Assembly (NCBI GenBank): GCA_934540955.1
Contig: CAKTCY010000057.1
Location: 1 to 13,428 of the forward strand
From: an uncultured Faecalibacterium sp.
GTDB lineage: Bacteria > Bacillota > Clostridia > Oscillospirales > Ruminococcaceae
DNA: 13,428 nucleotides
Reading direction: 5' to 3'
The position numbers were made by a program, and so were the translations under genes. Shown one piece after another: positions 1 through 5,738 of this stretch. The notes under the pieces were generated by a model, which was not told where the DNA came from, did not search any database, and saw only the letters and a list, made by a program, of their open reading frames with translations. How positions within the stretch are numbered: position 1 is the stretch's first letter; each line of letters opens with the position of its first letter.

Positions 1-453
1 AACAACGCCCGGCTGCCCGTGGAGGACATTGCCACCATGCTGAACAAATCCCCCGCCGAGGTGGCGGCGATGATGGATCTTGCCCGGGCGCAGGGCATCA
101 TCAAGGGCTACAAGACCCTTGTGGACTGGGAAAAGGCCAAGGTGAACCGCGTGGAGGCGGTTATCGAGCTGAACGTCAGCCCCAAAAAGAGCCGCGGCTT
201 TGACGAGATCGCCGCCACCATCGCCGCCTTTGACGAGGTGGAGAGCGTGCTGCTGATGAGCGGCGGGTACGACCTGCAGCTGGTGATCAAGGGACAGACC
301 TTCCAGGAGATCGCCCTGTTTGTGGCAAAGCGGCTGTCGCCGCTGGACGATGTGCTGTCCACCGCCACCCATTTTGTGCTGCGCACCTACAAAAAAGAGG
401 GGCGGCTGTATCAGGATGAAGAAATTGATGAAAGAGAGTGCACGGTGCTGTGA
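1..453 (+). CDS. Lrp/AsnC family transcriptional regulator (5' end missing)
   Basis: The reading frame is open from base 1 and ends at TGA 451-453, so the gene starts upstream of the window; about 150 residues are visible and probably only a few to a dozen are missing. The first ~45 visible residues look like the later part of a winged helix-turn-helix (VEDIATMLNKSPAEVAAMM, then a GIIKGYKTLVDW stretch typical of Lrp proteins). The rest resembles the RAM ligand-binding domain, with a VESVLLMSGGYDLQLVIKG segment that matches the family's VxxxxxxxGxYDxxL pattern. Lrp proteins bind DNA as oligomers and respond to amino acids. The next gene is an aminotransferase overlapping by one base, which suggests co-translation and control of amino acid metabolism, possibly of this operon itself (inference). 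The in-frame GTG at 19 is not the true start. Confidence 0.9.
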   Translation, partial: NNARLPVEDIATMLNKSPAEVAAMMDLARAQGIIKGYKTLVDWEKAKVNRVEAVIELNVSPKKSRGFDEIAATIAAFDEVESVLLMSGGYDLQLVIKGQTFQEIALFVAKRLSPLDDVLSTATHFVLRTYKKEGRLYQDEEIDERECTVL

Positions 454-1637
454 TGGATTATGATAAACTGATCGCGCCTGCCGCCAAGGCCATGCGCCCC
501 TCCGGCATCCGCAAATTTTTCGATCTGGCCGCCGAAATGCCCGAGTGCATCAGCCTTGGCGTGGGCGAGCCGGACTTCAAGACCCCGTGGGCTGTGCGCG
601 AGGCCGGCATCGACAGCCTTGAGCACGGCCGCACCCGCTATACCTCCAACGCCGGCTTAAAGGAGCTGCGCACCGAGATCAGCCGGTATCTGGAGCGGCG
701 CATGAACCTGCGCTACGACCCCATGCGGCAGATCTTAGTGACCGTGGGCGGCAGCGAGGCCATTGATATGTGCATCCGCACGCTGGTCCAGCCCGGGGAC
801 GAGGTGATCATCCCGGAGCCCTGCTTTGTGTGCTACGAGCCTATCACCACCCTGTCCGGCGGCGTGCCGGTGCACGTTGCCTGCCGTCAGGAGGACGAGT
901 TCCGTCTGCGTGCCGATGCGCTGAAGGCTGCCATCACCCCCAAGACCAAGCTGGTCATTATGCCCTTCCCCAATAACCCCACCGGTGCGGTGATGGAGCG
1001 GGAGGATCTGGAGGCCGTGGCCGAGGTGCTGCGCGGCACCGACATCATGGTGCTGTCCGATGAGATCTACGCCGAGCTGAACTACGGCCTGCGGCCGCAC
1101 GTTTCCATTGCTACTTTGCCCGATATGGCAGAGCGCACCATCGTAGTGAACGGCTTTTCCAAGAGCTATGCCATGACCGGCTGGCGGCTGGGCTACGCCT
1201 GCGGCCCGGAGGCGGTCATTAAGATCATGACCAAGATCCACCAGAGCGCCATCATGAGCGCCCCCACCACCAGCCAGTACGCCGCCATCACCGCCCTGAA
1301 GGAGTGCGACGGCGAGATCGACCGGATGCGGGACGAGTACAATATGCGCCGCCGCTTGGTGGTGCGCAGCTTCAACGATATGGGCCTGACCTGCTTCGAG
1401 CCCCGGGGCGCGTTCTACGCCTTCCCCTGCATCAAGAGCACCGGCATGACCAGTCAGGAGTTCTGCACAAAGCTTTTGGAGCAAAAGCACGTTGCCATTA
1501 TCCCCGGCGATGCCTTTGGCGCTTCCGGCGACGGCTACTGCCGCGTTTCCTACGCGTACAGCGTGGAGCACCTGACCGAGGCGCTGAAGCGCATCCGGGA
1601 GTTCTTGGTGGAAAACAACATCTACCACGGCAACTGA
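453..1637 (+). CDS. PLP-dependent class I/II aminotransferase (aspartate/aromatic type)
   Basis: A 394-residue fold-type I aminotransferase, the usual family length. Visible motifs, numbered from ATG 453, are NNPTG at 174-178 (the Asn that binds the PLP ring oxygen), SDEIY with Asp203 (pairs with the pyridine nitrogen) and Tyr206, FSKSYAMTGWRLGY with Lys237 as the Schiff-base lysine, and YCRVSY with Arg364, which binds the substrate carboxylate. The protein should therefore be catalytically complete. Substrate preference (aspartate, aromatic or branched-chain) cannot be read from sequence. The start ATG 453 shares its A with the TGA of the Lrp gene (TGATG), typical of translational coupling; an in-frame GTG at 438 is possible but has no ribosome binding site. 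The only purine-rich upstream stretch (AAAGAGAG, 431-438) lies rather far from 453, so coupling probably dominates initiation. Confidence 0.93.
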   Translation: MDYDKLIAPAAKAMRPSGIRKFFDLAAEMPECISLGVGEPDFKTPWAVREAGIDSLEHGRTRYTSNAGLKELRTEISRYLERRMNLRYDPMRQILVTVGGSEAIDMCIRTLVQPGDEVIIPEPCFVCYEPITTLSGGVPVHVACRQEDEFRLRADALKAAITPKTKLVIMPFPNNPTGAVMEREDLEAVAEVLRGTDIMVLSDEIYAELNYGLRPHVSIATLPDMAERTIVVNGFSKSYAMTGWRLGYACGPEAVIKIMTKIHQSAIMSAPTTSQYAAITALKECDGEIDRMRDEYNMRRRLVVRSFNDMGLTCFEPRGAFYAFPCIKSTGMTSQEFCTKLLEQKHVAIIPGDAFGASGDGYCRVSYAYSVEHLTEALKRIREFLVENNIYHGN

Positions 1638-1649
1638 GGAGGAACACAG

Positions 1650-2534
1650 ATGGAACGGCGAGAGCGGAGAAACGCAGTGACCGTGCTGGCCCCGGCCAAG
1701 CTCAATCTGGCACTGGACGTAGTGGGCTTGCTGCCCAACGGCTACCATGCGCTGGACATGACCATGCAGACCATCACCCTGTACGAGCGGGTGATGCTGC
1801 GCCGCAGCGCCGGGCTCAGTCTGCGTCTGCCGGGCAGCCTTGTGCAGCCCAACGATAAAAATACCGCCATCAAGGCGGCACTGGCGTTCTTCCACTACAC
1901 CGGGCTGCTGGCGGGGGTGGATATCACCATCTATAAAAATACCCCGGTGCGGGCGGGCATGGCAGGCGGCAGCGCAGACGCCGCCGCTGTGCTGGTGGGT
2001 CTGAACGCTTTGTACGGCGCACAGCTCTCCATGAGCGAGCTGTGCGCGCTGGGCGCAGGCATCGGCGCGGACGTGCCCTTTGCCCTGATGGGCGGCACCT
2101 GCCGGGTGCAGGGCGTGGGCGACCTGCTCAAGGCACTGCCCCCTGTGCCGGACTGCTGGTTCACGGTGGTGATGCCGGACTACGGCGTTTCCACCCCGGA
2201 GGCCTTTGCGGCCTACGATACCGTGGGCAGCAGCATCCACCCGGACTGTGAAGCGCAGGAAGCAGCCATCCGCGCCGGAGACTTGGACGCTGTATGCGCT
2301 GCCGCAGGCAACGCGCTGGAGGAGTGCAGTGGCGCAAAGGACAACGAAGCGATCAAGGCTCTGCTCCGGGCGAACGGCGCTGTCACCGCGCTGATGACCG
2401 GCAGCGGCGCGGCGGTGTTTGGCGTGTTCCGGGACGAAGCCGCCGCCAGAGCCGCCGCAGCGGCAGCAAAGCGACAGTGGCCGCAGGTCTACGTTGCTAG
2501 GCCCGACCGCGGCGGTGCCCGGGTGATCCGCTAA
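1650..2534 (+). CDS. ispE: 4-diphosphocytidyl-2-C-methyl-D-erythritol kinase
   Basis: A GHMP-family kinase of the MEP (non-mevalonate) isoprenoid pathway, which phosphorylates CDP-methylerythritol with ATP in the cytoplasm. The 294 residues match the family length. Signature stretches in order are APAKLNL at 14-20 with the conserved active-site Lys17, the glycine-rich ATP loop GMAGGSADAA at 103-112, GIGADVPF with catalytic Asp141, and TGSGAAVFG near 250-258 (third GHMP motif). The Shine-Dalgarno AGGAGG (1637-1642) starts on the last base of the aminotransferase stop codon and lies 7 bases from ATG 1650, so the gene is in the same operon with a 12-base gap. No promoter is visible inside the operon. 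A hairpin with a T-run follows the stop directly. Pairing ispE with an Lrp-aminotransferase unit has no obvious metabolic logic; it is probably shared transcription only. Confidence 0.96.
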   Translation: MERRERRNAVTVLAPAKLNLALDVVGLLPNGYHALDMTMQTITLYERVMLRRSAGLSLRLPGSLVQPNDKNTAIKAALAFFHYTGLLAGVDITIYKNTPVRAGMAGGSADAAAVLVGLNALYGAQLSMSELCALGAGIGADVPFALMGGTCRVQGVGDLLKALPPVPDCWFTVVMPDYGVSTPEAFAAYDTVGSSIHPDCEAQEAAIRAGDLDAVCAAAGNALEECSGAKDNEAIKALLRANGAVTALMTGSGAAVFGVFRDEAAARAAAAAAKRQWPQVYVARPDRGGARVIR

Positions 2535-2544
2535 AAAAGTATAA

Positions 2545-2593
2545 ACCTCCTTCCCGCAGGGCATACTGTCCCCAAAGGAAGGAGGTCTTTTTT
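2545..2593 (+). terminator. Intrinsic terminator after ispE that also masks the next ribosome binding site
   Basis: A perfect 10-bp stem: ACCTCCTTCC (2545-2554) pairs with GGAAGGAGGT (2577-2586), with a 22-base loop, followed by C and six T (2588-2593). It begins 11 bases after the ispE stop. The 3' arm contains GGAGG (2581-2585), the Shine-Dalgarno of the GTG start at 2594, so the folded form both ends transcription and hides the start signal of the DUF378 gene. The large loop makes the hairpin weaker than a typical terminator. Confidence 0.65.
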
Positions 2594-2800
2594 GTGCAGA
2601 CCTTTTACAAAATCTGCCTGCTGCTGCTCATCGTGGGCGGTGTGAACTGGGGGCTCGTGGGGCTTTTTCAGTTCGACCTTGTGGGCTGGCTGCTGGGCGG
2701 CAGCACCTCGGTGTGGTCCCGCATCGTGTTTGCGCTGGTGGGCCTGGCCGCCCTTGGCTGCATTCCGGAGCTGTTCACCGAGGAACCGGAGGAGGAATAA
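2594..2800 (+). CDS. DUF378 family small membrane protein
   Basis: A 68-residue protein with two predicted membrane helices (about residues 7-28 and 40-60), separated by a short GGSTSVWSR turn and followed by an acidic tail (TEEPEEE). The pattern GGVNWGLVGLFQFDLV ... SRIVFALVGLAAL matches the DUF378 (YuzA-like) family, whose function is not known. Translation would start at GTG 2594, 8 bases after GGAGG (2581-2585), which lies in the 3' arm of the preceding hairpin. No good promoter is visible between ispE and this gene, so expression probably depends on read-through of the 2545-2593 hairpin or on a promoter I could not recognise. Confidence 0.85.
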   Translation: MQTFYKICLLLLIVGGVNWGLVGLFQFDLVGWLLGGSTSVWSRIVFALVGLAALGCIPELFTEEPEEE

Positions 2801-2802
2801 CA

Positions 2803-2837
2803 AAACGGCTGCTGCACATTGCGTGCAGCAGCCGTTT
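2803..2837 (+). terminator. 15-bp hairpin after the DUF378 gene
   Basis: AAACGGCTGCTGCAC (2803-2817) pairs perfectly with GTGCAGCAGCCGTTT (2823-2837) around a 5-base loop. It starts 3 bases after the DUF378 stop. The right arm ends in TTT but no longer T-run follows on the plus strand, so terminator function rests on the stem strength. On the minus strand the arm is followed by TTTTG, so it could also back up the terminator of the minus-strand redoxin-like gene. Confidence 0.65.
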
Positions 2838-2858
2838 GCGCGTTGCAGCGCTTCCGGT

Positions 2859-2900
2859 AAAATTCAAGTCGGGAAAATCCGCAAATTTTCCCGACTTGAA
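2859..2900 (-). terminator. 16-bp hairpin terminator of the minus-strand redoxin-like gene
   Basis: TTCAAGTCGGGAAAAT (2863-2878) pairs perfectly with ATTTTCCCGACTTGAA (2885-2900) around a 6-base loop. Read on the minus strand, the stem starts 25 bases past the redoxin-like stop codon and is followed by TTTT (2862-2859). Its centre resembles a second hairpin at 13027-13062, so it may also belong to a dispersed palindrome family. Confidence 0.6.
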
Positions 2901-2925
2901 AATATAAAATATTTTTCCGCGTAGC

Positions 2926-3570
2926 TTACTTGTCATTATCCACATCGTCCCAGCCGATAAGGTCGGGCAGGGTCAGCGTTTCGTCCGAGCAGTGGTGGCT
3001 TGCGCGGCGCTGGTCGGCGGCCTTGGTGTGCACCACCTCGCGGGCAAGCTCCCGGATGGCAATGCAGTCCTCTGGCAGGTCGGTCTGGCTGCGGCCGGAG
3101 TGGGTGAACAAAATCTTGCCCTCGTGGCCCACGATCAGGGTCATGGGCAGAAGCTGCGGGGCATTGCGGTCGTAGTGATAACCGGCATCCCGGGCACTTT
3201 TGTAGATGCGCTGGGCAGAAAAGCTCCAGCTCAAAAGCCCGCGTGCCTGCTCCACGCCCAGATAGCTGTACAGCACGCCCGGCGCATCGCAGATGATGGG
3301 GAAGGGAAACTCCCTGCCCTGCGTGGCCTCGGCCACCGCGCGGGGGGCTGTGCGCACCACGCAGGCCAGCCGTACGCCCCGCAGCCGCGGCAGGGTCTTT
3401 AAGTAGCGGGCAAGGTATTCCCGGGTGACCGGGTGGTCGAACCCGGGCAGAAAGATCATGCACAGGGGCTCGGTGCCCGCACACAGGGCGTAAAAATCGT
3501 TGCCCGGGGTGGTGGGGGTGTCAAAGGTGAACCGGGGAATGGAGGTACCAACCAGATGCTCAGAGCTCAT
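2926..3570 (-). CDS. Thioredoxin-fold (AhpC/TSA/redoxin-like) protein lacking the redox cysteine
   Basis: 214 residues from ATG 3570. The layout follows the AhpC/TSA-redoxin fold: a start like GTSIPRFTFDTP, a core strand LCMIFLPGFDHPVTREYL, an IICDAPGVLYSYLGV segment like the 'D..g.l...yGv' of peroxiredoxins, and a late PMTLIVGHEGKILFTHSG strand where relatives have TFIID..GKI. Where relatives carry the active cysteine pair (FLR..GCPxC), this protein reads PGFDHPVT, with no Cys. It is therefore probably not a classical peroxidase or oxidoreductase; substrate and role are unknown. The start is uncertain: ATG 3570 gives a natural N-terminus but its nearest AGGA is about 14 bases away; ATG 3585 is in frame but abuts the AAAGG. 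The longest frame, from 3642, runs through the terminator of the upstream RNA and is unlikely. The gene lies about 30 bases downstream of that terminator with no clear promoter of its own. Confidence 0.75.
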   Translation of the reverse strand: MSSEHLVGTSIPRFTFDTPTTPGNDFYALCAGTEPLCMIFLPGFDHPVTREYLARYLKTLPRLRGVRLACVVRTAPRAVAEATQGREFPFPIICDAPGVLYSYLGVEQARGLLSWSFSAQRIYKSARDAGYHYDRNAPQLLPMTLIVGHEGKILFTHSGRSQTDLPEDCIAIRELAREVVHTKAADQRRASHHCSDETLTLPDLIGWDDVDNDK

Positions 3571-3601
3571 GCCGCAATTGCACATCCTTTCAAATGGTGA
3601 T

Positions 3602-3650
3602 AAAAAAATCCACAGCCGTGCCCTGTGTTTGCAGGGGCACAAGCGGTGGA
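3602..3650 (-). terminator. Rho-independent terminator of the structured RNA
   Basis: On the minus strand GTGCCC (plus 3640-3635) pairs with GGGCAC (3623-3618), extended by CTG/CAG. Below this, TCCAC (3650-3646) can pair with GTGGA (3613-3609), bringing the stem directly up to seven T (3608-3602). The lower pairing uses bases that also form the closing stem of the RNA. Confidence 0.75.
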
Positions 3651-3822
3651 TTGGATTACTATAAAGATCCCGCCCGGTCGTCTGCGGTCAATCAAACCTA
3701 CCCTTACGGACAGGTGGGTGCCCTGTCGCCGGAATCACGCTTCCTCATCGAGCCTCCATGGTCGACCCATGGCGGGGAGGTCTGCAATCCACCGGAGAAC
3801 TCCGGGCTCCCGTTGAATGATT
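3602..3822 (-). ncRNA. Structured non-coding RNA with its own terminator, family unsettled (6S-, raiA- or Clostridiales-1-type candidate)
   Basis: The ~310 bases between two minus-strand genes have no convincing frame but much pairing. Read on the minus strand: a hairpin CCGGAG/CTCCGG; a 10-bp closing stem, plus-strand CAATCCACCG (3785-3794) with CGGTGGATTG (3644-3653); inside it CCCGCC with GGCGGG, GGTCG with CGACC, a CCATGG/CCATGG hairpin and an ACAGG/CCTGT hairpin; then a terminator hairpin and seven U. The 5' end is a guess from TATGAT (plus 3829-3834), which has no good -35. A free RNA of about 220 nt with a long closed stem fits 6S RNA in size, but the several side hairpins are unlike a simple 6S rod, so other clostridial RNAs such as raiA or Clostridiales-1 are open. 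It lacks the SRP GGAAGGAAGCAGC motif and I recognise no riboswitch core. It could instead be the leader of the redoxin-like gene. Confidence 0.6.
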
Positions 3823-3862
3823 AGTAGGATCATACAAACCGCAACAAATCGAGCCGGGCAGG

Positions 3863-3895
3863 AAGTCTTGCACGGGTCAATCCGTCAAAGGACTT
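3863..3895 (-). other. Imperfect hairpin at the end of the DUF1292 gene
   Basis: On the minus strand AAGTC, TTG and ACGG pair with CCGT, CAA and GACTT across small bulges, around the loop ATTGAC. The base of the stem includes part of the DUF1292 stop codon. No T-run follows, so this is more likely an mRNA 3'-end stabiliser or processing site between the DUF1292 message and the downstream RNA than a classical terminator. Confidence 0.45.
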
Positions 3896-4208
3896 ACTCG
3901 ATATCGTAGTCCTCGCTCAGACGCTGCTCGAACAGCTTGCTGACTTCCATCAGCACCTCGTCATCCTCTACAACGTCCAGATATTCGCCTTCGTCGTCCT
4001 CCCCGACACTCAGGATCACCAGCTGGGCGTCCTCGTTCAGGTCCTCTTCGTTCTCGGCGTATTCCACAACAGCCAGATAATGCACGCCCTTGTGGTCCAG
4101 CGCATCGATCACCTCAAAGGTGACCTCGTTGCCGTCCTCGTCCTCAAGGGTCATCAGGTCAGGCTGATATTCTTCTTCAGTATTGGGGTTCTTGATCTCG
4201 TCAGACAT
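3894..4208 (-). CDS. DUF1292 domain protein (YrzB-like)
   Basis: A 104-residue, very acidic protein. The core LMTLEDEDGNEVTFEVIDALDHKGVHYLAVVEY ... DAQLVILSVGEDDEGEYLDVVEDDEVLMEVSKLFEQRL is the DUF1292 pattern (EDG.E..F.VID.....G..Y.v....e......v.il.v.........v.dd.e...v...f). Function is unknown. In many Firmicutes the family sits beside ruvX (yrzL-yrrK-yrzB in Bacillus); here ruvX is on the same strand about 1 kb upstream but is separated by an opposite-strand cyclophilin gene. The start is supported by GGAG (plus 4215-4218) 6 bases before ATG 4208 and by a promoter at 4283-4311. No strong terminator separates it from the downstream structured RNA, so both may lie on one transcript. Confidence 0.92.
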   Translation of the reverse strand: MSDEIKNPNTEEEYQPDLMTLEDEDGNEVTFEVIDALDHKGVHYLAVVEYAENEEDLNEDAQLVILSVGEDDEGEYLDVVEDDEVLMEVSKLFEQRLSEDYDIE

Positions 4209-4282
4209 AATACGCTCCTGTATTGCTTTATGACAAAAAGCACATGATACAGCGGGCTGCGCGTCCCGCTTGGTCTGCCTAT

Positions 4283-4311
4283 AGTGTAGCGTGTTTTGCC
4301 CGGTTCGTCAA
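4283..4311 (-). promoter_or_regulatory. Sigma-70-type promoter for the DUF1292 gene
   Basis: On the minus strand TTGACG (plus 4311-4306) and TACACT (4288-4283) are 17 bases apart. Transcription would start near 4276, giving a leader of about 68 nt before ATG 4208. The leader contains a small AGCGGG/CCCGCT hairpin (4251-4270). Confidence 0.75.
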
Positions 4312-4382
4312 GATGCTTTTTCGCACAGAAATCACCGGATAAATTTTCACGCAATTTCCTCTCGCACTGCCGCGCAGAATAT

Positions 4383-4424
4383 GGTATACTACTGGTTAAA
4401 GCCTTTGCGCTGCACCGTGCAGCG
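4383..4424 (+). promoter_or_regulatory. Extended -10 promoter and leader hairpin for the cyclophilin lipoprotein gene
   Basis: TGG followed by TATACT (4385-4390) makes an extended -10 element; no good -35 is seen 17 bases upstream, which fits an extended -10 promoter. The predicted leader of about 60 nt contains a 7-bp hairpin, CGCTGCA (4408-4414) with TGCAGCG (4418-4424). Confidence 0.6.
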
Positions 4425-4457
4425 TGCAGTACAGTATATGGAACAGGGAGCGGGAAT

Positions 4458-5180
4458 ATGTTGAAAAAATTCGGGGCAGTCTGTCTTGCGGCGGTGCTGC
4501 TGCTTACCGGCTGCAGCCTGCGGCCGCAGGAAAACGGCAGCGCCGTCCAGAGCATCAGCCGCCCGGCGGTGGAATCCGCCGAGCTGCAGTTCACCCACCC
4601 GGCAGCAGGGGACACCGTTGCGGTGTTCGATACCTCTGCGGGTGTTTTCCGGGCGGTGCTCTTCCCGGGAAAGGCCCCGCAGGCCTGCGATAACTTTATC
4701 GGCCTTGTGCAGCAGGGCTACTATAACGGCCTTACCGTGAGCCGGGTGGAGAACCAGTTCGTGGTAGAGGCCGGGCAGGGCGCAGACGGCAAGGGCTCTA
4801 CCATCTGGAAGGGGAGCCGCTACCCGGTGGAGGCATCGGACAGCCTGCACCACTACGCCGGGGCGCTGTGCATGGGCGTGGACGCCTCCGGCGAGTGTGC
4901 CAGCGTGTTCTATGTGGTGGAGTCGCTGCCGGGAGACCAGTCGGTAACGCAGGAGCTGGTGGACCAGATGAACGCCGCCGGTTACCGCGCTGAGGTGGTA
5001 TCCGCGTACCAGACGGCGGGCGGTGCGCCCTATCTGGACTACACCGATACCGTGTTCGGGCAGGTGTACGAGGGCATGGACATCGTGGACACCATCGCCC
5101 AGACCGCCGTGGACGAAAACCAGAAGCCCACCACCGATATCACCATCAACAGCGTGAGCCTCGAGACCTATCAGGGATAA
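4458..5180 (+). CDS. Lipoprotein with cyclophilin-type peptidyl-prolyl isomerase domain
   Basis: 240 residues. MLKKFGAVCLAAVLLLTGC is a lipoprotein signal peptide with lipobox LTGC and Cys19 as the lipidated residue, so the protein should sit on the outer face of the cytoplasmic membrane. After a ~30-residue linker, residues 50-235 form a cyclophilin domain: VFDTSAGVFRAVLFPGKAPQACDNFIGLVQQGYYNG, then VSRVENQF with Arg96 in the place of the catalytic Arg55 of human CypA, ASVFYVV for the central strand, and VFGQVYEGMDIVDTI near the end. The CypA active-site Gln63 position is Glu104 and the Gln111 position is Val, so activity may be altered. The likely role is folding of exported proteins. ATG 4458 is chosen because it begins the signal peptide and follows GGGAG (4446-4450) by 7 bases; the same frame runs upstream to 4296 without signals. 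Confidence 0.9.
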   Translation: MLKKFGAVCLAAVLLLTGCSLRPQENGSAVQSISRPAVESAELQFTHPAAGDTVAVFDTSAGVFRAVLFPGKAPQACDNFIGLVQQGYYNGLTVSRVENQFVVEAGQGADGKGSTIWKGSRYPVEASDSLHHYAGALCMGVDASGECASVFYVVESLPGDQSVTQELVDQMNAAGYRAEVVSAYQTAGGAPYLDYTDTVFGQVYEGMDIVDTIAQTAVDENQKPTTDITINSVSLETYQG

Positions 5181-5191
5181 ATAGTAAAGCC

Positions 5192-5233
5192 AAAAAAATG
5201 ATGCCTGTGCGTGAGCACAGGCATCATTTTTTT
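5192..5233. terminator. Bidirectional terminator between the cyclophilin gene and ruvX
   Basis: A perfect 19-bp stem: seven A then TGATGCCTGTGC (5192-5210), loop GTGA, then GCACAGGCATCA and seven T (5215-5233). The A and T tracts make it a good intrinsic terminator on both strands. It lies between two converging genes and overlaps the ruvX stop codon. Confidence 0.92.
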
Positions 5234-5663
5234 ATATCTCCCCCGGGTGCTCCTTGCGCCATGCAAGGTAGTCCTCTAAAATCACTGTGGCACTGACCGA
5301 ATCCAGGATCTCCTTGCGGCGGCTGCCGTAGGTGCCGCTTTCGTCCAGAAGGTCGGCGGCGGCGCAGGTGGTCTGGCGCTCGTCCCACATCCGCACCGGC
5401 AGGCCGCTCCAAAGCTCCACGGTCTTTGCCAGCTTGCGGCTCTTGGCGGCGCGCTCGCCCTCGGTGCCGTCCATATTCAGCGGCAGACCGATCAGAATCA
5501 TCTCGGCTTCGAGCTCCTTCGCCACCTCGCATACCCGAGCAGCTACCTTGTTGCGGGCCTTTAAGGTGATCTGGGGCGTGATGGCGGTGGTAAGAAATTC
5601 GGTGCGGTCGCAGGTGGCAAGGCCGGTGCGGCTGTCCCCGTAGTCAACGGCTAAAATCTTCAT
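5232..5663 (-). CDS. ruvX: Putative pre-16S rRNA nuclease / Holliday junction resolvase-like protein (YqgF/RuvX)
   Basis: 143 residues, the normal length of the YqgF/RuvX family, an RNase H-like fold implicated in trimming the 5' end of 16S rRNA and originally proposed as a Holliday junction resolvase. Motifs are ILAVDYGDSRTGLA with Asp7, the segment LIGLPLNMDGTEGERA (58-73), WDERQTT with Glu95, and ILDSVSATVILEDYL with Asp121; together these are the acidic metal-binding residues. The start ATG 5663 is preceded by AAAGGGA (plus 5670-5676) and a clear promoter at 5700-5728. The minus frame stays open far upstream, but only because it is antisense to the GC-rich addB. The gene is divergent from addB and converges on the cyclophilin gene. 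Confidence 0.94.
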   Translation of the reverse strand: MKILAVDYGDSRTGLATCDRTEFLTTAITPQITLKARNKVAARVCEVAKELEAEMILIGLPLNMDGTEGERAAKSRKLAKTVELWSGLPVRMWDERQTTCAAADLLDESGTYGSRRKEILDSVSATVILEDYLAWRKEHPGEI

Positions 5664-5699
5664 ACAAAGTCCCTTTCCGGTGTGCAGAGTGTTTTTTTC

Positions 5700-5728
5700 A
5701 GTGTACCACAGCCGCGGCGGGATTGCAA
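5700..5728 (-). promoter_or_regulatory. Sigma-70-type promoter for ruvX
   Basis: On the minus strand TTGCAA (plus 5728-5723) and TACACT (5705-5700) are 17 bases apart, with TGG just before the -10 (extended -10). The leader to ATG 5663 would be about 30 nt. Confidence 0.75.
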
Positions 5729-5738
5729 AGAAAAGCGG

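Noticed and set aside
735..2564. 609-residue open frame on the minus strand
   Set aside because: It is antisense to the aminotransferase and ispE, is rich in Gly, Ala, His, Gln and Arg without domain motifs, and has no ribosome binding site; an artefact of high GC at third codon positions.
2992..3402. Plus-strand frame of 136 residues opposite the redoxin-like gene
   Set aside because: The opposite strand has recognisable fold motifs, a terminator and acceptable start options; this frame has none.
3602..3822. SRP RNA, RNase P RNA, tmRNA or a known riboswitch
   Set aside because: The SRP GGAAGGAAGCAGC loop, the RNase P GAGGAAAGTC element, the tmRNA tag region and the conserved cores of the TPP, SAM, FMN, cobalamin and lysine riboswitches are not seen on either strand.
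3594..3824. Two overlapping short plus-strand frames across the structured RNA
   Set aside because: No ribosome binding site or protein-like pattern; the base-paired stems and minus-strand terminator explain this stretch better.
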